Source: CAVQRC01 sp963715045
GTDB lineage: Bacteria; Planctomycetota; Planctomycetia; Pirellulales; Lacipirellulaceae
Reading direction: 5' to 3'
NCBI GenBank assembly: GCA_963715045.1
Contig: CAVQRC010000014.1
Location: 124,001-188,000, forward strand
DNA: 64,000 bases
A program made the translations under genes and the position numbers. The first letter of the stretch is position 1; the number at the start of each line of letters is the position of its first letter. Of this stretch, positions 28,326-39,000 are shown one piece after another. Below the pieces are notes generated by a model. It was not told the origin of the DNA and made no database searches. It was given only the letters and a program-made list of their open reading frames with translations.

Positions 28326-29685
28326 TCAACGCAACAGCGTCTCGATCGCGGGCATCAAGGCATCTTCTACCTCGGGTGAAACTTTCGAAGCAGCCGGACT
28401 GTCTTCGTATCCACCCTGACCGTAGTGCTCTTTCAAGCAGATGTAGCCCGGGCCGTAGTCGGTGTACGCCCCGACCGCGACGAACAGGTCGGGAACCATT
28501 GCTTGAGCGGCCAGTTGATATTCGACGACCGCCTCACCTGGCAGATTCAAGATCCGCGCGGGACCGAGCCGCAGGCAGGTGATATCGATGGTGTCGCCGG
28601 CCTGGCAGCGGCGAAGCCATGCCAGGTCCCTGGCCGCGGCCATCCGCTGCGCGGGTGCTGCTTCGGCGTGGGAGAGTGTCGCGAGAAGCTGACTCTCATC
28701 GAGGTGCGCGCGACGCCGGTAGCGCGACCGGTACCGTCTTCCAGCCAACATCAGCGGCCGAAATCGGATATCGTTCCGAAGTTTGCCAGGCTTTCGCCAT
28801 CCCTGCCGCCAATCGAACGGCGAGCTCCTGACGATGAATCGGGCTGCCGTCGTTGTACTTGCCGGCGCCGATGTTCCCGCCGGCTCCGGTGAAGTGCACA
28901 TGCCGGATTCCGTTCAAGGTGGCTTCACGCAGCCCGCGCGCCATCCCCGGGAAGTCCGGATGGGCAACTCCGGTCCGGTAGTAACTCTGGGGATGGGTTG
29001 CGAAATAAGTCAGCACGACCAGTGGATCGTCACCGTTAAAGAAGCTGATCGACTTCAGGAACGGATCGATGGTCCCTTCCGGCTCTGCTTGCAGCTCGGG
29101 ATCGCGACATGCCGTCCAGCGAACGGCGCGGACTTTGCCATCGGGCCCCAGGATGCGACGATTCGAGGCAACCCTTTCCACGCGGGCCTGGCCCAGGCCG
29201 ATGTGGGTCACTGCCTGTGCATGCGTCGCGGCATCGTGTGCGGCGGCGGCGACTTGCTCGATCGTTGCCCGCACAAAGCCGACGTCGAACATCGCCCCTC
29301 CCAGCCCGTGTTGAGCAAGAAGCTGCTCGGCACTCAGATCGCATACCGGTGCGTCGTGCTGGTGCAGGGCATGGACCGAGACGCGATCTCGCGAGGTTTC
29401 GGTTGCCCGTGCGATCCGATCACGCCACGCCTCGTAGCCCCCATTGGCAATTCCGATCCAGTCGACCGCGCACAGCACGATCGGCTGCTCACTGCCAATG
29501 AGAACGACGCCTCGTGCCGTCAGTGGCATCCCTACCGCATCGCAGCGATCGTACGCCAGCGGACTGCCGATGGGCGGCGACGCATCGACGACGAAAGTCC
29601 CCACCCGAAACGGCGTCGATGCGGCGGCGGTCAGGGGAACGACCAATGCGAATACGCCTGCGGTGATCAGTGAACGGCCAAACAT
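28326..29685 (-). CDS. Ceramidase-like secreted protein 1, one frameshift
   Basis: Resembles the N-terminal catalytic domain of neutral/alkaline ceramidases, a metal-dependent amidase fold; in planctomycetes many such proteins have unknown substrates. Leader MFGRSLITAGVFALVVPLTA; then FRVGTFVVDASPPIGSP, VLCAVDWIGIANGG, HALHQHDAP, where the His-x-His would be metal ligands, TYFATHPQSYYR, and THFTGAGGN-like GAGGNIGAGKYNDG. An extra base near 28722 breaks the frame; the second frame resumes RRAHLDESQLLATLSHAEA and ends EDALMPAIETLLR at 28326, with VGAYTDYGPGYICLKEHYG near the end. Similar in sequence to the ceramidase-like part of the large protein at 50552-53816 (shared HQHDAP, KVERIASNRRI-type and GAGxGxxAGKYNDG blocks). 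Divergent from the DUF1559 gene at 29927. Confidence 0.8.
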
Positions 29686-29735
29686 GAGAAACGATCCTTG
29701 TGGGTAGCGAGAGCCGCAGCCTTATGCGGGAGCGA

Positions 29736-29763
29736 GGAATGACCCCTGGGGCCCCTGGGGTCT
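29736..29763. promoter_or_regulatory. GACCCC...GGGGTC palindrome in the divergent upstream region
   Basis: Within the 240 bases between the divergent ceramidase-like and DUF1559 genes lies a symmetric GACCCCTGGGGCCCC-type palindrome (29741-29762) flanked by GAAT and CTTC. The same GACCCCTGGGGTC word forms the terminator hairpin at 45595-45616. Here it could be an operator or a repeat; no run of T follows it. Confidence 0.35.
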
Positions 29764-29926
29764 TCGTTATTCTTTCAGTGCCGGCAGGACATTGCGAGTG
29801 GGATATTGGGGCAAGACAAAGCCACAGCCTAAGGCCGTGGTCGTTTCCCTGGAAATAAAACAGCGGTATCATGCGAAGACAGCGTCGTCAGCAGGCGTGT
29901 CCGTGTTCTCTCGTGAGGAAAGTGTC

Positions 29927-31647
29927 ATGAAATTCCCCGCACCCGCTCGCAGCAGTCTTGGTGGTTTCCTGTGTTGGACGCTTTCCTGCGTGATGTTGTT
30001 GTCTCAGCCGATGTGGGTCCTTGGGCAACAGCCATCGGCAACCCGCGACACCACGACGACCGGCGATCAGCAGCCGGTTGCCGACCTGGATCTCAGCTAT
30101 TGCACACCCGGTGCTTGCGTGGCACTGGTTGTCCATCCTCGGCGACTGCTGACGGCGCCCGAGATGACCATGTTGCCGATCGAAGTCGCCACGGCGGCGG
30201 GTCTCGAACATCTCGGGATCGACCCCCTCGACGTGGAACAGCTTCAGGCGTTCGTCGAGCCTCCGTTCTTCGGCCCGCCCGCCTTTGCAGTGGTGGTCAA
30301 GTTCAATAAGCCGTTTGACATGCTGCAGCTCAAGCCGGCGGTCCGCGGGCATGCGACACCCGCCGAGCTTGGCGACAAGCAGTATCTGCAGAGCCCGACC
30401 CCGGTCCTGCCGAGCTTCTTCATGCCCGACAGCAAGACGCTGATCGCCGCGACGGACGGACTGCTCCGCCGAGTGCAAGGCAAGGCCGGCGCGGATGAGC
30501 CTGGCAGCCTGGCACGTCACATGCAGAACGCTGCCGCGGGTGCCGACGCTTACCTGGCCGTGAATCTGGAAGTGCTGCGGCCGATGATCAACGCGGGTCT
30601 TGACCAGGCACGCACGGCCGGTGACATCCCTCCGCCGATGCTGCCGCTGTTGGATGCTCCGGCCATGATCGCCGCGGTCGATCTGACGCTGAACATCGTC
30701 AGTGCGGGAACTTCGCAACTGGTCGTGCATGCGAATAACGACGCCGACGCCACGAAACTCGAGAAGCTCGTGGACGATGCGTTCGACGTGTATCGGCAGG
30801 AAGTCGATAAGGCTGCGGAAGAGATGCTGCAGAGCGACGACCCGATCGAACGTGCGTTCGGCCAATACATTCAGCGAGTTCAGACGATGCCGTCGTGGAA
30901 ACGTTCGGGCCCGTCCGTGACGGAAACAGTTTCTACATCTGTTCAAGACGAATCCCGAAGACGGGCAGCAACAGCTTTACAGCGTGGCGGTGATCGGCGT
31001 CCTGGTGGCCCTGTTGCTGCCGGCCGTCCAGGCCGCCCGTGAGGCCGCCCGGCGAACTCAGTGCATGAACAACTTGAAGCAATTGATGCTCGCGATGCAC
31101 AATTATCACGATGCCAAGGGCCGTTTTCCGGCCCATGCCAGCGTTGATGCGGACGGCAAGCCGCTGCTCAGCTGGCGGGTGCACCTGTTGCCTTACCTGG
31201 AGGAGCAGGCGACTGTACGACGAGTTTCATCTCGACGAGCCCTGGGACAGCCCCCACAACAGGAAACTCATTCCCCGGATGCCCGCCGTATTCCGCTGCC
31301 CCAGTTCGGCGATCAACGATCCGCGAACCGTCTATCTGGCCCCGTTCGGAGAAGGCATGATCATGGAGGGAGACCAGGGCCTGCCGATTCGCGAGATTCG
31401 CGATGGCACGTCGAACACGATCGCCCTGGTTGAGGTCAATGACGAACAGGCCGTGATCTGGACGAAACCCGACGACTACGAGTGGAATCAACGAAGCTAT
31501 GAGACCGATCTTTGGGGGCGTCATCCGGCGATCTTCAACGCCGGATTTGCCGATGGGCATGTCACAGCGATCAGCCAATCGATCGATCCGGTGTTGTTGA
31601 AGGCTATGTTCACCCGCAGTGGTGGCGAAGTGGTGCAACTGCCGTGA
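29927..31647 (+). CDS. DUF1559 protein with large N-terminal domain, several frameshifts
   Basis: A two-part protein. The N-terminal part starts with a leader (SLGGFLCWTLSCVMLLSQP) and about 330 residues of a domain I do not recognise (YCTPGACVALVVHPRRLL, DVEQLQAFVEPPF, PIERAFGQYIQRVQT). The C-terminal part is DUF1559 beginning with a hydrophobic helix VAVIGVLVALLLPAVQAARE in mid-protein, not at the N-terminus, then RRTQCMNNLKQLMLAMHNYH, PAVFRCPSSA, IRDGTSNTIALVEV and AGFADGHVTAIS. Extra bases disrupt the frame at about 30890-30940 (likely two) and near 31212 (after PYLEEQ). Start ATG at 29927 has GAGGAAAG close upstream. The pilin-like helix being internal means it cannot be processed as a prepilin; it may anchor the protein in the membrane. 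Confidence 0.82.
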
Positions 31648-31892
31648 GGCGACGCACTTCGCCAGCAAGTGGTTTGACCTCCGCAATCAGACTGCAGTAA
31701 TCAAACAGGCGACGAAGAATCATGCGTGCCCGTCAGCGGTCACGCGTGATCCAGCGCAATCGGGCTGCCTCAGGCGCTGCGTACGCCCGGATCCGTGCGA
31801 CCGCTTCCTGCCTCGGTTTTGCTGCGACGCCCCACTCTGCTAGAGTCTGGGCCGGTGTTTTTCTCGCTGCAAAAATCCAAAGGAGTCCCGAT

Positions 31893-33631
31893 ATGCCGCG
31901 TCTGCCAGTGAAATGTGCGTTGATCGTTGCCGGAATGATCACCGGGCTGACGGCTGTGGGGAGCGATTGGGCTCGGTTTCGCGGACCCAATGGCAGCGGG
32001 ATCTCCGCCGATACCGAGCGGATGCCGACTGTCTGGAACGAAACAACCAATCTGAAATGGAAGACCAAGCTCCCTGGGCCGGGGTCTTCCAGCCCGATCG
32101 TGGTGGGCGAGCGGGTGTTCGTGACGTCCTGGTCTGGCTACGGGTTGAGTCGCGAGGAGCCCGGCGAGCAGGCGAAATTGAGGCGACATCTCTCGTGTAT
32201 TGACCGAACCAATGGCGAGGTGATCTGGACCACAACGGTCGAGCCGTTCCTCCCCGAAGACGAGTACGGAGGGATGTTCGCCGAACATGGATATGCGTCG
32301 CACACGCCGGTATCCGACGGTGAGCACGTGTTTGCGTTTTTCGGCAAGACGGGCGCGGTGGCCTTCGACATGGAAGGCAACCAACTCTGGCAGACGGGAT
32401 TAGGTACCGAGTCGGATCCGCGGGGATGGGGTTCGGCGTCGAGCCCAATCCTCAATGAAGACTTGTTGTTCGTTACGGCGACCGCCGAAAGCGAAGCGCT
32501 CGCCGCCCTCAACAAGGCGACTGGCGAAGTCGTGTGGAAACAGGAGGCAACCGGTTTCAACGGTGTCTGGGGAACGCCCGTGCTGGCGCCCTCGAGTGAC
32601 GGCGGGAAGGATCTGGTGATTGCCGTGACCGGAGAGATCTGGGCTTTTGCGCCTCAAACTGGCAAACTTCGCTGGTTCTGCAAATCGCCGACCTCGTCTT
32701 CTTACTGCTCCAGCGCGGTCGTGGAGGACGGTGTCGTGTACGCGATGGAGACAGGGCCCGGCGGCGGGGGAGGGATCGCGGTGCGGGCCGGCGGTAAGGG
32801 CGACGTGACCGATTCACGCGTCGTCTGGACTGGCAACCAATCCAACCGGATCGGGACGCCGCTGGTTCACGAAGGTCGGATCTATGCGTTCTCGAGCGGG
32901 ATTGCGACCTGCTTCGATGCGGCGACCGGCGAGCAGATCTATCGCGGTCGGCTGAGGTCGACCGGCGGTGCCCGCCCCAGCGGAGGACGGAGGACGGCGG
33001 GGCGGATCGGACTATTCCTCGCCTGTCATGGCCGATGGGAAGATCTATTTCACTGCCCGCGGGGGCGACATGTTCGTCCTCGAGGCGGGCGCGGATTTCA
33101 AGCAGCTTGCCGTCAATCGCGTCACGTCCGAACGCGAAGACTTCAGTGCGACGCCTGCCATCAGCAAGGGTGAGTTATTCATCCGCTCCAGCGGACATCT
33201 GTATTGCGTCGCCCAGCTCGAGGAAGTGAGCGATCCTCCGCCAGGCGAGGACGCCACCAACCAGGATCCGGCGGAGGACGAAACGGAGGACGCTTCGATC
33301 GACGGTCGTCGAGGAGCGGGGGCAGGAGGACGCGGCGGACCAGGCGGTCGGCGACGCGGCTTCGATCCGGCGGCCATTGTTCGCCAGTCGTGACGCCGAT
33401 GGCGACGGCAAGCTCAGCGGCGGGGAACTTACCGGCCCGTTCAGTGAGCGGCTCAGCGAAATCGATACCGACAACGATGGCGCGATTTCGCGGGAAGAAT
33501 TCCAGAGCGGCATGCAACGGCTCTACCGCGGCGGCCGCGGCGGCGGTGGTCGCGGAGGCCGTGGCGGTGGCGGCGGTCGGCCAGGCAGTGGCGATCGGCC
33601 ACCACGCCCACCGCTCGACGTGGCACCCTGA
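31893..33631 (+). CDS. PQQ-type beta-propeller protein with C-terminal EF-hands, two frameshifts
   Basis: Secreted outer-wrap protein: leader (CALIVAGMITGLTAVGS), then an 8-bladed PQQ-like propeller from WARFRGPNGSGIS (the usual planctomycete opening) through repeats such as GSGSSSPIV-type GPGSSSPIVVGERVFV, CIDRTNGEVIWTTT, GTPVLAPSSDG and SSPVMADGKIYFTA. The frame breaks near 32970 and near 33376, one extra base each. After the second break come two EF-hands, DADGDGKLSGGEL and DTDNDGAISREEF (Ca-binding D-x-D-x-D-G loops), followed by a glycine/arginine-rich tail (RGGRGGGGRGGRGGGGG). The link region is Glu/Asp-rich. Start ATG at 31893 with AAAGGAG seven bases upstream. Function is unknown; the propeller may bind a partner, and the EF-hands suggest Ca2+-controlled assembly. 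Confidence 0.85.
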
Positions 33632-33716
33632 GTCATCCGGGTTCCTTCGTGGCGCGTCGGGGCTGGAAACGCCAGCGATGGCGTGAAGCCTGGCGGCCGT
33701 AACTTGCCTGCAGAAC

Positions 33717-33778
33717 GAAGCCCGGCTTCTTCCGCCTGGTTGCCCGCTGCAAACCTGGCAAGCGCGAAGCCGGGCTTC
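33717..33778. repeat. 13-bp inverted repeat pair (GAAGCCCGGCTTC)
   Basis: GAAGCCCGGCTTC at 33717-33729 and its exact reverse complement at 33766-33778. Each arm is also self-complementary (GAAGCC, C, GGCTTC). This suggests repetitive extragenic palindromes; either arm could fold alone or with its partner. Confidence 0.75.
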
Positions 33779-33874
33779 TCATCGCCGTTAACCGCGTAAC
33801 GTAGCACACCGCGTTACGAATCACCGTCGCCAACAGGCACGCGGTTGAAATCCAGCGGGCGATGAGGCGTGAGA

Positions 33875-33974
33875 AAAGCCCGGCATTCTGCTGCTCGGTA
33901 CCGCGGTCGCGTCTGCCACTACGGTAAGCCGATTGGCAGCCGATCCGTGCCACCACCTCCAAATGCCGGGCTTT
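33875..33974. repeat. 13-bp inverted repeat pair (AAAGCCCGGCATT)
   Basis: AAAGCCCGGCATT at 33875-33887 and exact reverse complement AATGCCGGGCTTT at 33962-33974, 74 bases apart. It shares the AAGCCCGGC core with the pair at 33717-33778. The right arm touches the end of the minus-strand gene at 33984 and could serve as its terminator. Confidence 0.75.
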
Positions 33975-33983
33975 GACGTCGAG

Positions 33984-34731
33984 TTACGGGGCAAGATCGG
34001 GCACCGTCACGATCATTCGAAACGGCATGTGGTACACGCCACGAAAGACGGGATGATCCCAGTCGTTGTCAATCACGTCAAAGGAAGCAGCGCGATCCTC
34101 GCCGATCGTCGGTCTCGATCACCCACGTGTATTCGTCGATACGTGTCACTCGGACCGGATCAGCGAGCGGGCAATCGAATGCTCCCGGCGGGTCGGGATC
34201 GAAATTCAACAGCGGTCCGGACGTGAGTCCTGCACGGGCGGTGGCACCCTCCGCCATGGCCAGCATGTCAAGTCGCCCGATGCCGACCGGCATCCAGCCG
34301 CCGGCGCCGTCCGGCAGATACTCTGACTGAATCCGGAAGTCGACCTCCCGTTGACCAGACTCGGAAATGTCGCGCGGGATGAAATCACCCAGGTCGCAAC
34401 CGCCGGCAAGGTCGAAGAAATCGACTCCGACGGTCCGCCCCTTGCCCGCCTTGTTGCTCGAATTGCTGTCGAATCGGAAGCCCGCGTTCGATCCGCCGGT
34501 GATCATGACCAGAATCTTGTTTCTGGAGTCGTGGCAGTACATGCCATCGCCATCGCTGTAGATTGCCAGAGAATCATCCAGCAAGACGCAAGCTTCGTAC
34601 GATGTTCCGTCGTCCCCGCCCGGTTTGACTTCTTGCCGTCTGGCTGGTTCGCCAGCGAACTTCCAATCCACGCGGCAAGCAGACCCGCCAGGGTCAGCCG
34701 CAACAGCTACTCGGTATACGTTGACTTTCAT
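33984..34731 (-). CDS. Conserved-looking protein of unknown function, one frameshift
   Basis: Not recognised. It reads MKVNVYRVAVAADPGG and is soluble with no leader or membrane segment; Asp/Gly-rich strands suggest a beta protein (DWKFAG, SLAIYSDGDGMYC, RVTRIDEYTWVIET). The ribosome site AAAGGAGG right before ATG 34731 is excellent. The frame stops early at 34078, but after one extra base near 34112 it continues EDRAASFDVIDNDWDHPVFR and MPFRMIVTVPDLAP to a TAA at 33984-33986; this second part is clearly coding. Three Cys occur near 19, 48 and 66. Next upstream, 82 bases away, is a pilin-like DUF1559 gene in the same direction, so they are probably co-transcribed. Confidence 0.65.
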
Positions 34732-34813
34732 CTCACACCTCCTTTGGGATTGCGTTCAGTCACTTGGAATGCGTTTTGCTGTGATGTCGGACATTCGATT
34801 CTGAAATGGCTGC

Positions 34814-35731
34814 CTAGAGTGTTCCAATCGTCGCTTCACGATGCAGGATATTCGGATCGGTGGTTACGCTGCGCGCTTCCACGTGGCCGTCCAGAAACAC
34901 GAAATAGACAAGCCCCTGGTGAGCGCTACCAAAACGGGTGATGTCAGGGTCGACGTCGTCTTCCGCCAACCCGTTCTGGGACACCCGTTGGATGGTCCAG
35001 GGATGATCGCCCGCCAGAAAAGCCATGTCACCGGAGAGATCGTGTCGATTGCGTTTACCAGCGGGCAGAACGGGAATGTGTTTCTCACCTACGAGCCAAG
35101 TCTCGCTGGTACCGCCGGTCACGTGCCGGGGAGAAATCGCTCGCATCGTCATGATGGGGCCGAAGGTTTCGAACGGCGGCGGAGAGAGATCCCACGCGTA
35201 GATGTCGTTCGGGTCCCAGAACTGCCCGGCATTGCCTGCATAGTCGCCTCGCGTTCCGACTCCGAACACGACAGGCCGGCAAGAGTGATTATCAAAGTCC
35301 CTGTCGGAAGCTGGTTGCCGCCTCGTGGGACAAACATACTCGGCGACCGAGATTCGCATCGAGTTTGCATTGACGGTGTCGTCACATCTGGCTTCATACT
35401 GGTGAGCGTCGTAAGCTGCCTGCCGCTCCAAGTAAGGCAACAACCGAAAGCCCCAGGAAACGGCCCATTGTTTGACTCCATCGCGACCCAACACGTAAGA
35501 TCCTTGCACGGCCAAGTACGACTCGTTCGCGATCGCGATCTGCTTCAGGTTATTCTGACACGCCATCTTTCGCGCGCTTTCCCGCGCCTTCTGCACGGCA
35601 GGGAACAACAGAGCCAGCAGTACGGCAGCGATTGAAATTACCGTGATCAATTCCAATAACGTTACGCCATCACGTTGGTTGCCTGTGCCAGTTCTCTTTC
35701 TGGCCCGGAAGTTGCATCGAGGCGTTGACAT
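34814..35731 (-). CDS. DUF1559 pilin-like protein
   Basis: An intact 305-residue DUF1559 protein. The N-terminal prepilin-like signal is GVTLLELITVISIAAVLLAL (residues 22-41), with Glu at the +5-type position, processed by a prepilin peptidase in related systems; it continues FPAVQKARESARKMACQNNLKQ. The body has the family's CPTRRQP and the closing block GSAHQGLVYFVFLDGHVEARS. These proteins form large paralogous sets in planctomycetes and are thought to be pseudopilins or surface proteins; the precise role is unknown. It leads the unknown gene at 33984-34731. Confidence 0.92.
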   Translation of the reverse strand: MSTPRCNFRARKRTGTGNQRDGVTLLELITVISIAAVLLALLFPAVQKARESARKMACQNNLKQIAIANESYLAVQGSYVLGRDGVKQWAVSWGFRLLPYLERQAAYDAHQYEARCDDTVNANSMRISVAEYVCPTRRQPASDRDFDNHSCRPVVFGVGTRGDYAGNAGQFWDPNDIYAWDLSPPPFETFGPIMTMRAISPRHVTGGTSETWLVGEKHIPVLPAGKRNRHDLSGDMAFLAGDHPWTIQRVSQNGLAEDDVDPDITRFGSAHQGLVYFVFLDGHVEARSVTTDPNILHREATIGTL

Positions 35732-36094
35732 GATTGCAACTCCTTATCCAACTCGCTCAGCGATTCAAGGCAAGTAAGTTGCCTTCGATCTAGCCACGCA
35801 TGCGAGGCCCTTCGTTCCGTCCTGCCCGTGATCGACAGACCTCGCGCTGCCTAGGGAACTGAACCACGAAGACTGCCACCGATTGACAGGTGGCTTGGGA
35901 GATTGCGCGGCTGCGTAACAGATTGCACCGCTGCGGTGGGGCCGCGTGGCGTCTGGATGGACCAGACATTCGCGCCCGATTCGCCGCCGCCGGCTTGGCA
36001 GCCACGCGGCCCGCTACGGGCGGCGTGAGATTACTGAAGTGGCGGTCCGCCCAGTGCCTCGAGGCGATCACGCTGGAGATGCCAGGTGGGGCCG
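35732..36094. other. Intergenic region upstream of DUF1559, downstream of kinase relic
   Basis: About 360 bases with no supported gene. An open plus-strand frame at 35890-36141 has no motif or leader. The region between 35940 and 36040 contains GGCCGCGTGGCGTC and GGCAGCCACGCGGCC as a weak inverted repeat, possibly a terminator for the kinase. Confidence 0.4.
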
Positions 36095-39000
36095 TCAAGG
36101 AGTTGGATTACGTCGCCTGTCATTCAGGGCCATACCTGTAAGAACCTGACACCACAGGCGGATTTGCTCGACGCTTCCCAGGACCGGCCCCGGTGGCGCA
36201 CGCCACAATTGGGCAATGCCTCCCTCGCCGGCTAACAGGAGCGACATGCCGTCGGGCGCGAAGCTGACGGCCCGGACACCAGCGGGACCGAATTGCAGCG
36301 GTGGTCCGATTGGCAGTCCGGTGGCCACATCGTAGATCCGGGCGAGGCTCACTTGATTCTCACCCGGATCGCCTGCACGGCTCACGACGAGCAGTCGCTT
36401 GCCGTCAGGGCTCAGTTCCGACGCGGAAGCCAGGGTGGGCGACGCCACGGGCGTACCCGTGGCCGCGTACCAGACTGGCTGGTGCCGCTCGGCCCAACCG
36501 TCCAAACGTAGGTGCCGTCGCGGCTAATTCGGGGCCGGCCGTGGTCCTTCAGGATCGTTCCGATCGCTTCGCCAGTGGCCGCGTCCCAGCGGCGCACTGC
36601 CCCCAGGTTGGTCGCGGTAAGGACTTCGGATCCGTCACGATTGAAAGCGACGCTCAGAACCATGCCCTCATGAACAAGCGGTTCACCGATCGGTTCGAGG
36701 TTGTCGGCGTCCCAGATCCGGGCGGTCTTGTCCCAGCTTCCTGTGACGATAGCGACTACCGTTGGGACTGAAGGCGATCGACTTCACGCGGTCGCTCGTG
36801 CTGCAGGGGCTCGCCGATTGATTCGAAACGTCTCCGCATCCCACAGGATGGCCGTCCCGCTACTGTCTCCGGTGACGAACCGGGAACCATCGGGGCTAAA
36901 GGCGGCGGCCACGATCCTCGCTCTTGCAGCGTTTAAGGGATCATGCTGGACGCGTGGTCCGGCGGGCTCACCGGTGGCTACACTCCAGACCCGTGCCCAG
37001 CCGACACTCGTTCCCATGACCACCTGCGAACCATCTGGGCTGAAGGCAACAGCTTGCACCATTACGTTCTCTTCTCCCAGCGTTCGAAGCGGACCGCTCG
37101 TCGCCAGCGGCCCCCACAGTCGGGCAGTTCCGGCTGGACTGCCGGTCACATTTGCTGGCCGTCGGGGCTGATCGCAACGGCGGATACACCTGAGTGATGG
37201 TGGAGGGGACCGCCAAGATGGTTGCCTGTCTCTCCGTTAAAGACTGACGCGTGGGCAGCGAAGAGACCGCTGGTAAGCAACCGCGTGCCATCGCGACTCA
37301 AGGCAGCACAGCGAACCGGCCCTGGGCGGACGAGAATGCGATCTTGCTGTCGAGTGGTCGAGTCCCATCGATGATATATCCGGGCTCCTCTGCCGCCGGT
37401 GAGGATGTAGGAGCCGTCCGGTCCAAACGCCACGAAGGTGATCGGCCTGATGTTCGAATCGGTTTGCCCATCTCTTGCGAAGTCGCGGCGTCCCACAACC
37501 GGCAGTTGCCCGTCACGGCTGCCTGTCAATACCGGCGAGCCGTCGGGGCTGATCGCCACCGCCTCGACGCACCGTCGTGCCGCATCATTTGGCCCACAGC
37601 CGTTCCGGTCTCGGCATCCCAAAGGTGAGCAGTCGCGGCATTGGTTCCGGTCACCATCCGACGTCCGTCAGGACTAAAGGCCACGGCGAGCACGGCGGCG
37701 ACATTCTCGTTGTCGCTTTCGTGCCGCAACGGCGGACCGATCGGCTCCCCCGTGCGGGCGTCCCACAATCGGGCCGTCGCGTCCCAGCTACCGGTCAGAA
37801 TCCGGCTCCCGTCGGGGCTGTAGGTCGCCGCGTGAATCCTTTCTTCGTGACCGGAGAGTTCACCTGACGAGTTGCCCCGTAGCGACTTCCCAGACGCGAA
37901 CGGTCTTGCCGCCCGCCGTCAGCACACGGGCCCCGATCGGGGCTGAGAGCCAAGGCCTGAACTCCGGTTTGGTGCGAAAAGACATGGCGGATGGCGTACA
38001 GTTGGCCGTACCAGGCAGCCAAATTCTCGCGGACCACCCTCCGCAGTTCGGTTGCATCTGGCGGAGCGATCTCCAGGCTGCGTGCCATCAGCGAGATTCC
38101 GACGCCAACCTCCCCACTTTCGGCCAGGCTCGATTGCACGATGCATGCGGCTGACGACCAACTGGCGGGCCAGAGCGCGGTTGGCCTGCTCGACTCGCTC
38201 TCGGGCGAGCTGCTCGGTGGCAGCGGCTCGCGACTCACGTGCGGCAGTCATACCGAGGCGATTGGCGAGTACGGCCGATCCCAGCGCTACGGCGAGCAAT
38301 AGCATGGCGGTGGCGATGCCGACGATGAGCACCAGCGACTTCTGACGATGGGCCCATTTTGCCAACCGCTTACCGAACGAAGGTGGACGTGCCAGGATCG
38401 GTCGATCTTCCAGGAACCGTTGCATGTCGTCGGCCAGTTCCGCGGCGGTGTCGTACCGCTCCGCGGGCTCTTTGGCCATCGCTTTCAAGACAATCGTTTG
38501 CAGTTCGAGCGGAATCTTGGGGTTCCACCACCTCGGCGGCCTGGGATCCTCAAACGCGAGCTGCCGCAACAGCTCTTCGCGTTCGCATCCCGGGTAGGCC
38601 GGATGCAGCGTCAGCAATTCGTAGAGTGTCGCACCCAGCGAGTAGATGTCGGTGCGATGGTCGACGACCACTCGTTTTGCGAACGCCTGTTCGGGACTCA
38701 TGTAGCGGAGCGTACCGATGATGTCTCGCGACATCGTCATCCCGGCGTCGCTTTCCATGCGGGCGAGTCCGAAGTCGGTAATCCACAGCTTGCCGTGCGT
38801 GTCGAGGATCAAGTTGGCCGGCTTGATGTCGCGATGAATGACCCCATGCGTATGAGCGTGGTCGAGCCCTTGGGCCGCTTGAATGCCTATTTTCGCAACG
38901 GTGCGGAAGAAGGAATCGCCTTGACTCATTTTGTCGGTCAGAGTGCCGGTTAGAGTGGCTGCCGCTGCGGACTGAGTCTCTGTGCGTCGTCGTGCATGCA

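Larger units (their letters stand above)
33632..33983. other. Intergenic region with two inverted-repeat pairs
   Basis: About 350 bases between convergent genes. It has two perfect 13-bp inverted pairs (33717-33729 with 33766-33778; 33875-33887 with 33962-33974), all built on AAGCCCGGC. One or both may act as transcription terminators for the convergent genes. A further small hairpin pairs CGTAACG with CGTTACG near 33795-33820. Confidence 0.6.
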
